64,000 nt of DNA from Ilyonectria destructans (lineage: Eukaryota > Ascomycota > Sordariomycetes > Hypocreales > Nectriaceae). The notes under the pieces were generated by a model. The model had not been told where the DNA came from, searched no databases, and saw nothing but the letters and a program-made list of their open reading frames with translations. Shown here in pieces: positions 1 through 10,169 of this stretch (its first letter is position 1; the number at the start of each line of letters is the position of its first letter). The translations under genes were made by a program, and so were the position numbers. The stretch spans positions 310,001-374,000 of the forward strand of contig JAHEWK010000022.1 in assembly GCA_020740775.1 (NCBI GenBank), read 5' to 3'.

Positions 1-627
1 GTCTTGGATGGCTTTCTGCTTGCGCAGGGCGGTGTTTTAATGTATACTCAAAACCCGGTGTACTGCATATGGCGAGAAGCGATAGGCAGGGAGCTACGTC
101 TGGGGTACATGGTGAGAGGCCGCAAGGCCAAGGAGCGTGGGGTAGCCGTTTCGCCGATGTTTTCCCGACCCTGGCTGAGTTGGGCGCTGGTTGTTCCGCG
201 GAGTAGCCTTGGGGGGACTTGTGTTGTGAGGTCAACGATATGTATTGGGTTGAGTTGACTAGGCTAGCTAGGCGACGCTATTCCGGGCCGTAAGGGCCCT
301 GGCTGCCTGAGGCCACAACCGCGGGACCCGCGGCTGTGGGCTACGTTCAACAACTTGTAACGACCCCGTTCCTGAGGACTTTCGATTTTTACAGAGCGCG
401 AAACGCGCCCCGTTCCCGACGCGATGGCCTGCACCTTTATCAACCTCCCCAAAAGTTTCGCCACACGGCAAGTCAATGGGCTCTTTGGTTTCGCGCTACA
501 AACGCCAACCTATTAATGCAAGCGCCCTGTGGCAGGCAGGGCGAGATGAGAGCTAGGTTTCCTGGAGCACTGTGACAACGAATCTTCGAATCGGGGCAAG
601 TTTAAGACCTGCACTCAGGGGAGCCCA
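1..627. other. No supported gene
   Basis: Only short, mutually overlapping open frames with no recognisable domain are visible. The stretch has one strong inverted repeat (listed separately). It may contain the 5' UTR or an unseen first exon of the HP1-like gene that follows. Confidence 0.5.
313..339. repeat. 13-bp-arm inverted repeat
   Basis: The arms at 313-325 and 327-339 are complementary except for one A/C mismatch and have a single-base spacer. The core is CCGCGGG/CCCGCGG. It could be the end of a decayed DNA element or simply a GC-rich hairpin. Confidence 0.6.
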
Positions 628-1464
628 ATGTTGGTCGCGAACCTGGACAGAGTCGAAGCTCGCAAGGGCGACACAATGGACGGGAGCGATGAAGATGAAG
701 ATGAGGTTGACAACGAACTTGAAGATGAGTTGTGAGGTTCTTGGCTGCTACGAGCTTAATACAATACTAACGAATCTAAGTTTCATTGTAAAGACGATCA
801 AAAACCACTACGTCGACAGAGATGTTAGCATGTTGCGTCCAGCTAGGCCATATCTGTAACTGACGTCTTTCTAGGGAGCTCTCAAATTTCTGGTTCAGTG
901 GGAGGGCTATGAGAGCAAGAAAGACTGGACGTGGGAACCAGAGGACAATCTCAAGTATGTATTAGGCACTCTACTTTATCCTGCAGTTTTCTAATTAGCG
1001 CATTTTCTTTAGGGTGTCAGGCGAAGAGATTCTCAATGAGTATTTTAATAAGATTGGTGGAAGACATAAGATCTTCAAGGAATCAAACAAAGCGGCTCAG
1101 ACCAGAAAGCGAAGACGGGCGACAAATAGCGCCACTAACACGACTGCTAAGCGATTGCAAGGAAACGAGGCGCATTTGGCTGATAAGACTTCACCCGCAA
1201 CTGTGAAGAATTGGAGCCCTCCTTCAGGGTCATGGGAGGATGAGATTGAGACAATTGACGCGTGTGAGGACGGCAGCAATGAGAAGCTGGTCGTTTTTCT
1301 TATATGGAAGAACGGCGAGAAGACCAAGCATGACACGCAAACTATCTACAAGAAGTGTCCGCAGAAGGTAGTTCATCCCTGCCTCACCTCATCAGCTCGT
1401 CGGTTTCATTGTTGACACGAAACAGATGCTTCAGTTCTATGAACGACACATTGTCATGGGCTGA
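628..1464 (+). CDS. HP1-like chromodomain / chromoshadow protein (five exons)
   Basis: Heterochromatin protein 1-type reader, expected in the nucleus to bind methylated H3K9 through the chromodomain and to dimerise through the chromoshadow domain. My exon model is 628-731, 781-823, 875-954, 1013-1367 and 1426-1464. Every junction is GT..AG, and the first intron has a TACTAAC-like branch site. The spliced frame is open (206 aa from ATG 628, 190 aa from ATG 676). An acidic stretch (SDEDEDEVDNELEDE) precedes the chromodomain. FFIVKTI, FLVQWEGYE and DWTWEPEDNL give the fold and the F/W/Y aromatic cage. A basic hinge (RKRRR) follows. The chromoshadow half runs from about NWSPPSGSWEDEI through LIWKNGEKTKHD to the last exon (MLQFYERHIVMG). 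Fungal HP1 proteins are usually somewhat longer, so a further upstream exon is possible. It stands alone next to transposon debris. The start codon is the least certain part. Confidence 0.85.
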
Positions 1465-1734
1465 GGCCTGGTATAGGGGCACGAGCTATGCCGTGCCGGT
1501 CCCGACCTAGCTAGGCGAGATTGACCTTCCCTTCTGCTAGCTACTACCCTGCAAGTGAGAGCTCTGCTTTATAACTGTAAGCTACGCTTAGCTTAGCTCC
1601 TTCTACTTTGCTGCTTCTTAGTCTTAGATAGACCAATCCACCGCACCCTTTCGTTGAACAAACCCAGGGCCAGCCCTTCACATTGCGGCGCTGAAGACCT
1701 ATATCGCAATTGCCTCCTGGATTCCACTAACAGG
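1465..1734. other. Downstream of HP1-like gene, nothing recognised
   Basis: No open frame with a recognisable product. A CTAAC..CAG signal near 1726-1740 may be the 3' end of an intron belonging to the decayed gene that follows. Confidence 0.4.
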
Positions 1735-2487
1735 ACTTCAGATGGGGCTGGCCTACTTGTCAAACAAGGTGGGACCACTACGCCGAAGAGCACGCAGCTC
1801 GGACAGAATCTCAAAGTCCAGAGTTCTATGCTGGAGAGCAAGCAGATCTTCCTGATGGCAACACCTGGTCTAACGTAGAATACGCTACAGAGAAGTTTAT
1901 TCAGCAGTTTCTGGTCGGAATCCATGGTTGTGGTGGTCAGAAGTATCGAAAATCTCTAGCAACGCACATGGATGCCGAGGGATCATATAACCACCACGAA
2001 CTTGATCGACTATTCCCTCGTCACATGCCTCATACACTTGATAACCGGCATTTCGTTACCCTCCAAGTTTATAGTAAGACAGCGCGTCTGAGCCCTAGTC
2101 AATGGCAAGAGTTGTTCTCCGGTTATACAGCCCGGCATTTCGATGACAATCCCAAGCACGCTTGCCTCCACGCTGAACGGACCCAACAGATTCCTTCGGT
2201 CACTTCATTTGACATCGACAGCATCTTGGGCTTCGTGGATTCTCCAGCAGCGGCGGTTCACGGGATCCGGTTTTATTATGCTCCCCAGTATTGTCAAAAT
2301 ACTCACAGACATTCACCTGACCTTGGATCGCGTGGATCCTGATCCCGACCGGCCCCGACTGATTCCGTCACGACTGAAAGACGTGCCACATTTCATCTTC
2401 GCGAAGGTCGAAGGCGCCGAATTCATCACATTCCACCTGTTCTTTTCCACATTTGCCATGTCACAACTCCTTCCGTTAATTGACTGA
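1735..2487 (+). pseudogene. Uncharacterised fungal protein, frameshifted remnant
   Basis: One frame is open from about 1735 to 2342 (it contains GNTWSNVEYATEKFIQQFL and FSGYTARHFDDNPKHACLH). It then appears to continue in another frame from about 2270 to 2487 (SIVKILTDIHLTLDRVDPD, then PHFIFAKVEGAEFITFHLF). The second part has the composition of real coding sequence, so I read this as one gene with a frameshift near 2270. I do not recognise the family. An unpredicted intron is an alternative to the frameshift. Confidence 0.35.
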
Positions 2488-3449
2488 CGAGCAGCGTTCG
2501 CTGTGGTTTGATTATATCAGTCCAGCGAACTTGGACGTTGACTGGCAGGCTGTGAGATAGGCAAGAGAACGTCGCTGGATCCCCATGACTGCTGTAAAAT
2601 GATGAGTCCATGTTTCCGGCCTGGTCTTGATGTGTCCAAAACCTCATCGAGAGTTGAAATAAAGCCTCAGAGAGATCGGCCAAGTACCAGAGGGGAGTAT
2701 CATCATCTAGGTTGCCGCTGTATCGTCTTCCTCCTCTTTGTAATCACTTAATTCATCATTGGAGTCTTCGTCGAGGTCTTGTGCATCAGAGCCTTCATCA
2801 TCAAACTCTTCATCATCACTCCCCTCTTCGTCCTCATTGCTGTCGCTCTGGTTGTCTGCACAATCCACCCCAATCCATTCATCGCATATCTCCTGACAAA
2901 GTTCTTCATCACACCTCTCGTCCTGCAACTGGGATACAAGCCGCAAGATATATCACATCATCTTTATCACATCAGGTCGAAATTCCACATTATAATCTCA
3001 CAACATTATCGTAGCTTGCATCGCAGTACAGCAATAATACTAACATGTGCGTTATTCTATCGGCCTATTCAGCCTCCAGGTCATTTGTCCTTCAAGATTT
3101 CGGCTGCTCCCTTCAATCGTCAATGACTCTCGCATGACTCCTCAAACCATCTATTAACCGGAATGAGCATAGCTTACTTCTTCAACATCAGCAGAACTCA
3201 CGGTCAGGCGCTCCATCTAGGGTGATGGAGTGTGTAGCTTGCGTTCTGATGTGGGAGGTTGTGTCCGATAATAATTCGCGGGTATGGTACTGAACCTTGA
3301 AAGATCACGTCGTTAACTTGATGCATACCGCGTTATGATGGGGCACAAACGGTGAGTAAAATGTCGAGAGTTATGGTAGAAAACCAACGGGACCTTGTCT
3401 AGGTCTGCAGCGAGGGACAAACCAGTCTGCTTAGTCGCAGGGTCCTGTG
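2488..3449. other. No supported gene; low-complexity acidic frame
   Basis: A minus-strand frame at 2707-2946 encodes a mostly Asp/Glu/Ser stretch (79 aa), produced by a TCA/TCT/TCG-rich sequence. It may be the tail of a decayed acidic protein, but there is no domain and no credible start. The rest shows nothing. Confidence 0.3.
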
Positions 3450-4133
3450 CTAGCCGCCATCGACAGTATTGTCTGGCTGGTGTCGCACCAACGCGTGAGA
3501 ACCAGCGCGGCACTTTACGCCAATCTCAGAGCACTCCAGGCAGATATCGAAGTTGCCGCCATCGCAAATTTCGCAAGAGTAGTACATGCAGCCAACCGGG
3601 ATGCATAATGTACAGGCATCACACCAACGTGAGTTCTGATCGAACCTTACCGGACTGCTCTTTATGACACTATCGTCAGCGCTGATTTGGGTGCCTGCCC
3701 TTTCGGCATGATGGAGGAGAAGATGGTGGAGTTCAGGGTTTCCGCTCCGCCTAGCCCACCAGATTAAAGTTCGGCCAAAGCCATCTTGAGAATCAACACA
3801 GGCATCGTCGGCGGTAAGCAAAAGCTCTACCGTCTTGGTATGGCCGTTTCTCGATGCGGCGAATAAAGGTGTTGTACCATACCAGTCCTTGACATTTGAC
3901 GCGGAAGGACCGTTGGCAAGTAGTACTCGCACCACTTCATGATGTCCCTGCCTGGCGGCGACAAACAATGCTGTGCGACCATGGCCGTCTTTGCTAGTGG
4001 CTTCAATATCAGGGTGTTCGAGAAGCAGCTTGACCACTTTGACGTGTCCATTCGATGATGCTCCATGGAGCGGCGTCCATCCGTCCTTGGTCGCAACAGT
4101 GATGTCGGCTCCCTTCTCGAGGAGCAGCTTGAC
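3450..4133 (-). pseudogene. NLR-type protein, C-terminal half: ankyrin repeats + ZZ zinc finger
   Basis: The minus strand encodes about four ankyrin repeats (DGWTPLHGASSNGHVKVVKLLL, GRTALFVAARQGHHEVVRVLL, YGTTPLFAASRNGHTKTVELL). A ZZ-type zinc finger follows (WCDACTLC, CEICDGGNFDICLECSE). This is the usual tail of fungal NACHT-ankyrin proteins, which act in self/non-self recognition. It has no start of its own: the frame enters from the inserted element. With the fragment at 4979-6065 it forms one gene split by the insertion at 4134-4967; the 11-bp target duplication preserves the reading frame across the gap. No transcript of the whole gene is expected. Confidence 0.8.
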
Positions 4134-4967
4134 CACACACCTTCCCCTCAATTTATTTTTTCCTTGGCACTGGCTGTTAGTCGGCTGTTAAGGCAGGGGT
4201 CCGACCGCCTAGTCGTGCAGCAAAAAACGCACCTAAATCTTAGCTACGACCCATCTTTGCCCTAACAGAGAGGAAAAAATGCGCGTTTTTTGCTCCCGAG
4301 CTCGAAACCACCACCACCGACAATAAGATGCAACGACCAGTGAGGCTGCCTACTCGTGAGCCTGCACTGCAGACAGCCTGGGAAGGCACTGGATTGGACC
4401 TGCGTCTACAACCACCTACGCTGTGCGAGCGCACGCTGCCCAGCAGATCCGCAAGCTCCTAAGGACCCTCACGACCTTACTACGACCGTCATGGCGACGA
4501 ATGTCGACAGCGACCTAGCCTCTGGCCTTAGGGCCTGCTGGACTAGGGGCTTGGACCCTCAATCTCTAATAGTTGCTATCTCTGATAGACTCTATCTGTG
4601 GGAGAGGGGGCAACAAGCTTGATCATATAACCGTACACGAGCTCAACCGGCGGAGCCACGGGAACGGATTGACAAACACCAGTCGCCGCTTGCACTCGCT
4701 GGTTTTTTATCCCTAGAGGGTTTTCCAATGAGGAGGCTTGATATGTGGGATATCTAGTGTTTAAAGGCTGGAGATGGACTACATCACAGGGGATTGGAGG
4801 ATGTGGGCTACTGTCGGACTAGCCCCCCAGAAGGTCTTTTGCCGTGTATATATTGATAGCTGGTATAGCTAGATAGTCTCCCGCACGCCCTATGCCCTTC
4901 GGGAGGCTGGGAATCTCTATTCCCCCCGGCGTTAAATAAAAGAAGAAGAAGAAGAAGAAGAAGAAGA
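4134..4967 (+). mobile_element. 834-bp non-LTR-type insertion (SINE or truncated LINE) in the NLR gene
   Basis: It is flanked by an 11-bp direct repeat AGCAGCTTGAC at 4123-4133 and 4968-4978, inside ankyrin-coding sequence. The right end carries AAATAAA followed by an (AGA)n tail, the 3' end expected after target-primed reverse transcription. The element therefore reads on the plus strand, antisense to the NLR gene. The best internal frame is only 43 codons from about 4491, with no recognisable domain. The family is not identified. Confidence 0.65.
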
Positions 4968-4978
4968 AGCAGCTTGAC

Positions 4979-6065
4979 AGTGGCCTCGTGCCCATTCCGG
5001 GCGGCCCACCATAGCGGCGTCTGACCATGCACGCTGTCTTTCGCCTCGATCTCCGAGCCCTTTTCAAGAAGTAGCTTAACAACGACACGATGGCCATAGT
5101 ACGACGCTAGCATGAGATCCGTAAAATATTCGGTAGCCCTCATACCTGTAGACTCCCAATAAATTTTAAACCATGCCGAGTAGCTGTTTGAAACCGGATC
5201 ACAAATTCTCAGAGCGGAAGATATAATGGCAGCGTCATCGATGATACCGGCCTCGCGGAAGTGAGCGCCCCAAGTTTTGGCCGAGTAATCTAAGAAGGCG
5301 TGGCTATCGACGGAGTGGCCGGCTTCCCCATTCGCATCTGTCGGAAGACTAATGTCGGAGTTAAAGAAGTTTAGATAGAGCACGCAGAGCTCTGCAAGAA
5401 CAGTGTGTGCGTAGTGGGTAGTGATGGAGCGATGCCAGCGTAACTCTGATGGAACAGTTGTAGGTAAAGTTAAATCTGCGAGGAGAAACTCGCGAGCAGT
5501 TTGATGAAGGAAATAAATCTTGCCATGATGGATTGAGACGAACAATCCACACCAAGATCTAAGACTTGACTTGAAGTCCTCTTCGTCCTCCAAGTCGAGG
5601 TCGTGAATAGACTGTGATGTGGCGTCTATATTCACGGCAACGTTCATTTCCGAGACTGTTAGCGGCCGACTCGCGGCCAAGATAATACTCAAGGCCCTCC
5701 GAGCCATTGCATATTCCTTCGACTTGTTAAGAATTTGCTCATATGCCTCATTGATACTCCTCGGAAGTGTTCCAATGGTAGACTCGACCCCCTTTACTGT
5801 CTTTTTAAAGTATTCTTTCTCCAAGTAGTCGAATACAAGGTATACCCAGAGATAAGTGCGGTGAGTAGTCTCCTGTAGTCTTTTCTCCAGGTGGCTCTTG
5901 ATTTGTGGTGAGAGACGCTTCTTCATCGACAGCTGATTGATCCGGCGCATAATGACGTAATTCACCTCCTGGCTGATCGTTTCTGACTCTTCCTCTCCTG
6001 GTATACGGATATTTGGAAAAGTATCCAATAGGCCGCGGAACTTGGACACGATCTGGTCATACCCC
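4979..6065 (-). pseudogene. NLR-type protein, NACHT C-terminal / winged-helix part + first ankyrin repeats
   Basis: Minus-strand coding sequence with the features that follow the NACHT ATPase in fungal NLRs: KFRGLLDTFPNIRIPGEEES, then TYLWVYLVFDYLEKEY, then a winged-helix region (LPRSINEAYEQIL, RALSIILAASRPLTVSEMNVA, IYFLHQTAREFLL). Ankyrin repeats then start (YFTDLMLASYYGHRVVVKLLLEKG, GQTPLWWAARNGHEATVKLLL). The N-terminal effector domain and the NTPase P-loop are missing. The frame breaks off near 6065, so the gene is truncated at the 5' end as well as split by the insertion. The open frame runs on into the inserted (AGA)n tail as poly-Leu, which is not native. Confidence 0.8.
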
Positions 6066-6283
6066 TTCTTACGCTTTCTGCGCTTTTCGCTTTGGACCTG
6101 ATCTTGCCCGCACGCCTGGCGGCAGTGGATGCATGGGACAACAGTTTTGCCCTTGTCTTTAGTACAGTAAATTCCTCACCTTGTAACTTACTTATGATTA
6201 AGTTCTGGAGCTCAGTTCGCTGGATCTTAGGTAACTTAGGTGCCTCAATAGGGGTCTAGCTTCTCCGGAAGTGGACGCTAAAT
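6066..6283 (-). other. Possible transposase tail fused to the NLR remnant
   Basis: The frame entering the NLR fragment reads CTKDKGKTVVPCIHCRQACGQD and then a basic KRRKRKK stretch. This looks like the Cys-rich basic end of a pogo/Fot-type transposase rather than a NACHT domain. It suggests a transposon-linked breakpoint at about 6065. Weak evidence. Confidence 0.3.

Positions 6284-6314
<31 letters not shown>
6284..6314. repeat. (AATC)n microsatellite
   Basis: About seven to eight perfect tetranucleotide units in tandem. Confidence 0.95.
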
Positions 6315-6315
<1 letters not shown>

Positions 6316-7021
6316 GTACGCAGATTTGCAAAAATGACACTATGTGGGTGGGGTACCTTCCAAGTTTGGAAGCGTGTTGTAAAAGTGGAAGCTATTTATG
6401 CTTAAAACTGTACGAACTTGGACCTGACCAGTAGAGAGACGAACAGAAGGAAAAGCCTTTCCTGTTTTCGATCCTTCAGATAGAACCAGGGTCGGAAAAG
6501 GCGGTAGGTGGGCGGCTCGATTGTTGTGGCTTGACGTGGCTTGACGTGGCTTGGAAATCCTGATGCAGTGTATCAAGGTTAGCTTCTTTTCATGATGAAG
6601 CGGGAGAGCATAGGGAACTTGTCAGCCGGGTCAATGGGACAGGAGACCGGCCCCTACGGGCCCGCCATCAAACCTTCGGAACGAGTCTTTCAGTTTGTGG
6701 GTTTGATGAAGGTCTACAGTTGTTTGAGATGTCGCGGGCATCTTGGTTGTGGCTGATGAGTGCACGGACCACGGAGTGTTTTGATGATTGCACAGGAGAC
6801 CGGTCCCCTACGGGGTCCGCCAATGCCTTTCGGAACGAGCCCGAGAAGCAAGGCACTTGCCTTGTGTTGTCTTGTGAAGGAATGAGACACGCTGTCCACA
6901 GGCGCTAGCTTACCGCTCAGACCCCACGTTTAGTGGCATTGCAGTTTAAACGCGTTTCGTGACCTCAACGCTTTATTTTTAAGCATCAATCAAACCTTCT
7001 TCAATCTAAGTCTTCCTCAGG
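6315..7021. other. Intergenic; two copies of a short GC-rich motif
   Basis: No gene is supported. A motif of the form GGAGACCGG..CCCTACGGG..CCGCCA, followed by a similar CTTTCGGAACGAG or CCTTCGGAACGAG string, occurs at about 6641-6690 and again at 6795-6843. Each copy can form a small hairpin around CCCTACGGG. Function unknown. Confidence 0.5.
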
Positions 7022-7023
7022 TA

Positions 7024-9809
7024 CTAGGGGGGTCTCGTCATTTCACTACAGCTCAACCCCCCGTTCGTCCCTCACGGGGGGTGACCAACTAGACAAATAG
7101 CTAGCAACTCGACAAAATTTAGGTACCTTAGCCTGCACTGTAATTTTGGTGTGCGCAATGTACCTTCATTATAGCGATTTCATGGGCCAAGTTGCATCAG
7201 TATGTACCAAACAGTAAGTTGAGGTCGGTGTAAGTGACCGACCAAAACACCAAATTGATCATTTCTAGTCATCTATTTCATCTTTAGGGATCAAAAATTC
7301 GCCCTGACTAGCACAAATAATTCCCTCTTCAATAACCTCAACTCCATCTGCTTCCAAAGTTAACAGTTCCTTTCCAACAGCCTGTTGTTGTGCATTCAAA
7401 GTGATAAAGTTGACAGCTTCTTGGACCACTTTCCGGTCGTAGTCTCTTGGCCAAGTGACTGTTCCTTGCCATCTTCCATCAGCTATTCCTAACTTCTGAA
7501 GCTGGCGATGAAGAGCGTATCTGTGTGCAAGCCACTGACTTGAAGCAAGGTGGGCACGCCGGTCTGACTTACACCACCAGTCACCGCGTTTTAGCTTCAG
7601 CTGTAACAGCGGCTTCCACGCCTTTATGTGGTGTGAATAAATGACTTCTAGCTTCACAGCTGTGATGCTATTCCTGACATACGACCTGACATCACGTATC
7701 CAGCGGCGTAAATAGACAACTTCATCCTGGCCGTCTCTCTTCAAAATTCGCTTCCGCTCGTCACTCTGTGCCGCCAGTCTGTTATATTCGTCCTTTGAGA
7801 CACGAAGCCTAGCATCGCCGACAGTAATTGGCCCGTATTTTGCTATGACTCCCGTCCGGGCTTGAAGGGCTGTTCGTCTCGTAGCTTTCTCTTTAAGACG
7901 GTGCATTTCCTGGGTTGCAGTGATGCCATTGACAGCGAGGGTGTTACTAGCACTGACTGCATGTTCAAATACACGCATTACGGAGGGGGTCAGCGGTACT
8001 CCTGGTGTTATTGATGTGTGTATCCGAAGCATCACATAGTCCTGATATCTCTCAATGACCTTCATTCGTAATGCCGGCGGACTTGCCTCTGCCCAGTTAT
8101 ACGCTGCCAACGGCACCCTCCGGGGCGTTACGGGGGTTGTGAAGCTATCACAGCTGCCCTGATGTGAGGCTGTAATTATTGACGAAGAGCCAACTTCCAC
8201 GTAGCCTGGGAGCTTTTCAGCAGAGATATTTGCTGTCAATGATGACAGCGGATCAGCAAGCTGATCTAGGACCTTGGCTGGATCATGAGGAAATAATCCA
8301 CATTTTTCCCAAGCAGATAAAATCGTCTTCTTTTTAAAGGTGCATTCCCGTATCTCTTGGAGGTGGAATAAGAAGTCGGCCTTATTAAATTCCGTAGCTC
8401 CGTCAGCAATTTCTCGATAAAGGATATGCTGATGCCACCGTTTGTATGTATTAAAAACACCAACATCAAGAGGCTGAAGATGATGTGTGAGATGTGGAGG
8501 CATAGGGAAAAGCTCGATATTGTGCTGACTGCAAAAATAGAAGATTTCGTTCGTAAAGTGGCTCTCACAGCCGTCCATAAGAAGAAGTCGCTTCTCATCC
8601 GGATTGGAAGGCCGTGTAAGCCGCTCAAAGTGAACAGCCCACTCCAGAGCAATAACGTCATTGACGTAACCCTTACTGCTAGTTGTAATTGTGATATCGT
8701 CATCGAGGCGATTTGTGACCCATTTGACCGGAATGTTGACACCAGGTAAGATAAGAAAGGAAGGAATAGAGTGACCTGCGGCCGAAATCGACTCAACCGC
8801 AGTCACAGAGACCGTAGTGTGTGCATCAGTTAAGACGGGTTGTTCAACTTCTCGAAAAGTCCAAATAAATGTGCCTTTTTGAAGATATCCGATCATAAAG
8901 CCGGTCTCGTCAAAATTCCACGCATTCTCGGGTTTGATGTTATTTTCACGGATAAATTGCTCAAAGCCGCGGTAGAAAGCCTCGATGTGGGCGCGATCTT
9001 GCATCGCTTTTCTCTTCACATCTCGAGTAGCTGACTTCTTTACATAAAAGACATTTTTCCAACGCTTCATAAAATGCTTAGCCCAGCCATGTGATGCTGT
9101 CTGAGGCCGGTCATATGCCTTCAAAATGGCGTTGGCATTGTGTTGAAGAGATCGCAGTTGAATGTGGTGCCCTTGTGTAATGCGGCGATGTGCCCAGCAT
9201 AGCAATGCTTGCTCCTGAGTGTCGGTTAAAAGAGTGTTATGCCCGCCATTTTGAGTGATAGGCTTCGCTCCGCTAAGGCGAGACCGGAGCCTGCCGTACG
9301 AGATTTTAAGCTCTCTTGCTGCTTTGGCTGCGGAAGGATAAAAGCCCTGCTGAAAGAGGTCTGCTGCAGCAAGAGTCCGAGTCTCAAGATTCCCTTCGTG
9401 GTAACGCAAGAAATTGGGCTTTCCGGTACGAGGGCAAATCCATTTTTGAACTGCTGATAGCACTGGTTCTGGGCTACCAGATGCATCATTCCGATCACGA
9501 AATGCTGAAGAACTCATAATGTTGTGGTGGTTTGAAGTTGTAGTGTTTTTGGTGATACTATCAATTGAAGAATGTGGCGATGCGGGGTTGCTGTTGCAGT
9601 TGCGTCATGACGCCAAAAAGGGCATAAGCTGTTGCATGTAAGAGAGTTATTTTAGTAAACATAGATACCTAATTTTTACTAGTCTATACACCTATTTTTT
9701 AGGTACTATTCTTAGCTTGTCGAGTTGCTAGCTATTTGTCTAGTTGGTCACCCCCCCGTGAGGGACGAACGGGGGGTTGAGCTGTAGTGAAATGACGAGA
9801 CCCCCCTAG
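7024..9809 (-). mobile_element. Complete Fot1/pogo-like DNA transposon
   Basis: Terminal inverted repeats of 92 bp (7024-7115) and 93 bp (9717-9809) match except for one extra base in a C/G run. Both outer ends are CTAGGGGGGTCTCG. A TA dinucleotide flanks each end (7022-7023, 9810-9811), the target duplication of Tc1/mariner-pogo elements. The 2786-bp interior holds a single open transposase gene on the minus strand. The near-perfect ends and open gene suggest a recent, possibly autonomous insertion. Confidence 0.95.
7265..9517 (-). CDS. Fot1/pogo-type DDE transposase
   Basis: A 750-aa uninterrupted protein that would bind the 92-bp terminal repeats and catalyse cut-and-paste transposition. 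The N-terminal third has a CENP-B/Tc5-type helix-turn-helix region (AAKAARELKISYGRLRSRLSG and GHHIQLRSLQHNANAILKAY). The catalytic core shows D203 (NFDETGF), D315 (LLLMDGCESHF) and D351 (LQPLDVGVF). The 35 residues between the last two are the DD35D spacing usual for Fot1/pogo. The C-terminal 300 residues are basic and variable. Length is normal to slightly long for the family, with no frameshift or stop. ATG 9517 is the first in-frame Met and lies about 200 bp inside the right TIR. Confidence 0.93.
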   Translation of the reverse strand: MSSSAFRDRNDASGSPEPVLSAVQKWICPRTGKPNFLRYHEGNLETRTLAAADLFQQGFYPSAAKAARELKISYGRLRSRLSGAKPITQNGGHNTLLTDTQEQALLCWAHRRITQGHHIQLRSLQHNANAILKAYDRPQTASHGWAKHFMKRWKNVFYVKKSATRDVKRKAMQDRAHIEAFYRGFEQFIRENNIKPENAWNFDETGFMIGYLQKGTFIWTFREVEQPVLTDAHTTVSVTAVESISAAGHSIPSFLILPGVNIPVKWVTNRLDDDITITTSSKGYVNDVIALEWAVHFERLTRPSNPDEKRLLLMDGCESHFTNEIFYFCSQHNIELFPMPPHLTHHLQPLDVGVFNTYKRWHQHILYREIADGATEFNKADFLFHLQEIRECTFKKKTILSAWEKCGLFPHDPAKVLDQLADPLSSLTANISAEKLPGYVEVGSSSIITASHQGSCDSFTTPVTPRRVPLAAYNWAEASPPALRMKVIERYQDYVMLRIHTSITPGVPLTPSVMRVFEHAVSASNTLAVNGITATQEMHRLKEKATRRTALQARTGVIAKYGPITVGDARLRVSKDEYNRLAAQSDERKRILKRDGQDEVVYLRRWIRDVRSYVRNSITAVKLEVIYSHHIKAWKPLLQLKLKRGDWWCKSDRRAHLASSQWLAHRYALHRQLQKLGIADGRWQGTVTWPRDYDRKVVQEAVNFITLNAQQQAVGKELLTLEADGVEVIEEGIICASQGEFLIPKDEIDD

Positions 9810-10057
9810 TAGTCATTGCAGTGCTGGTCCTGACGGTTATCGAGTCAGCTACAGCCGCTGCCTTCTTCCTCCCAGCCCGTTTTCTCGTCGTCATAGTCGG
9901 ATATCAATTAAAGAGGCGGCAGCTGATGCAATCCGTCGCATACGAGGTCTTCAGAGAGAATAGGCCAGCCTAGACGGGCCTGGGGTCTGCAGAGAGATAT
10001 AAATCATCTTCAGGCCGGGCCGGCCTTCCAGCGCCTTCCAGCGCCAGATCAGCAGGA

Positions 10058-10080
10058 CCGGGGCACCCCAGGTGCCCCGG
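10058..10080. repeat. Perfect hairpin, 10-bp arms
   Basis: CCGGGGCACC and GGTGCCCCGG are separated by CCA. Confidence 0.9.
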
Positions 10081-10149
10081 AGGCTCTGGAGGGCGCTGGA
10101 GGCCCCCTGGAGCTCCCTGAAGGTATAGGGGCCGATCAGCGAGGGAGCA

Positions 10150-10169
10150 TGGATATTCGCGAATATCCA
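10150..10169. repeat. 20-bp perfect palindrome
   Basis: TGGATATTCGCGAATATCCA, with no spacer. Related TGGATAT strings recur nearby (about 10204). Confidence 0.95.

Noticed and set aside
4491..4622. Small gene inside the 834-bp insertion
   Set aside because: 43 codons only, no domain, and it lies within an element with non-LTR-type ends.
8266..8796. 176-codon minus-strand frame within the Fot1-like element
   Set aside because: It is an alternative frame of the transposase gene with no domain of its own.
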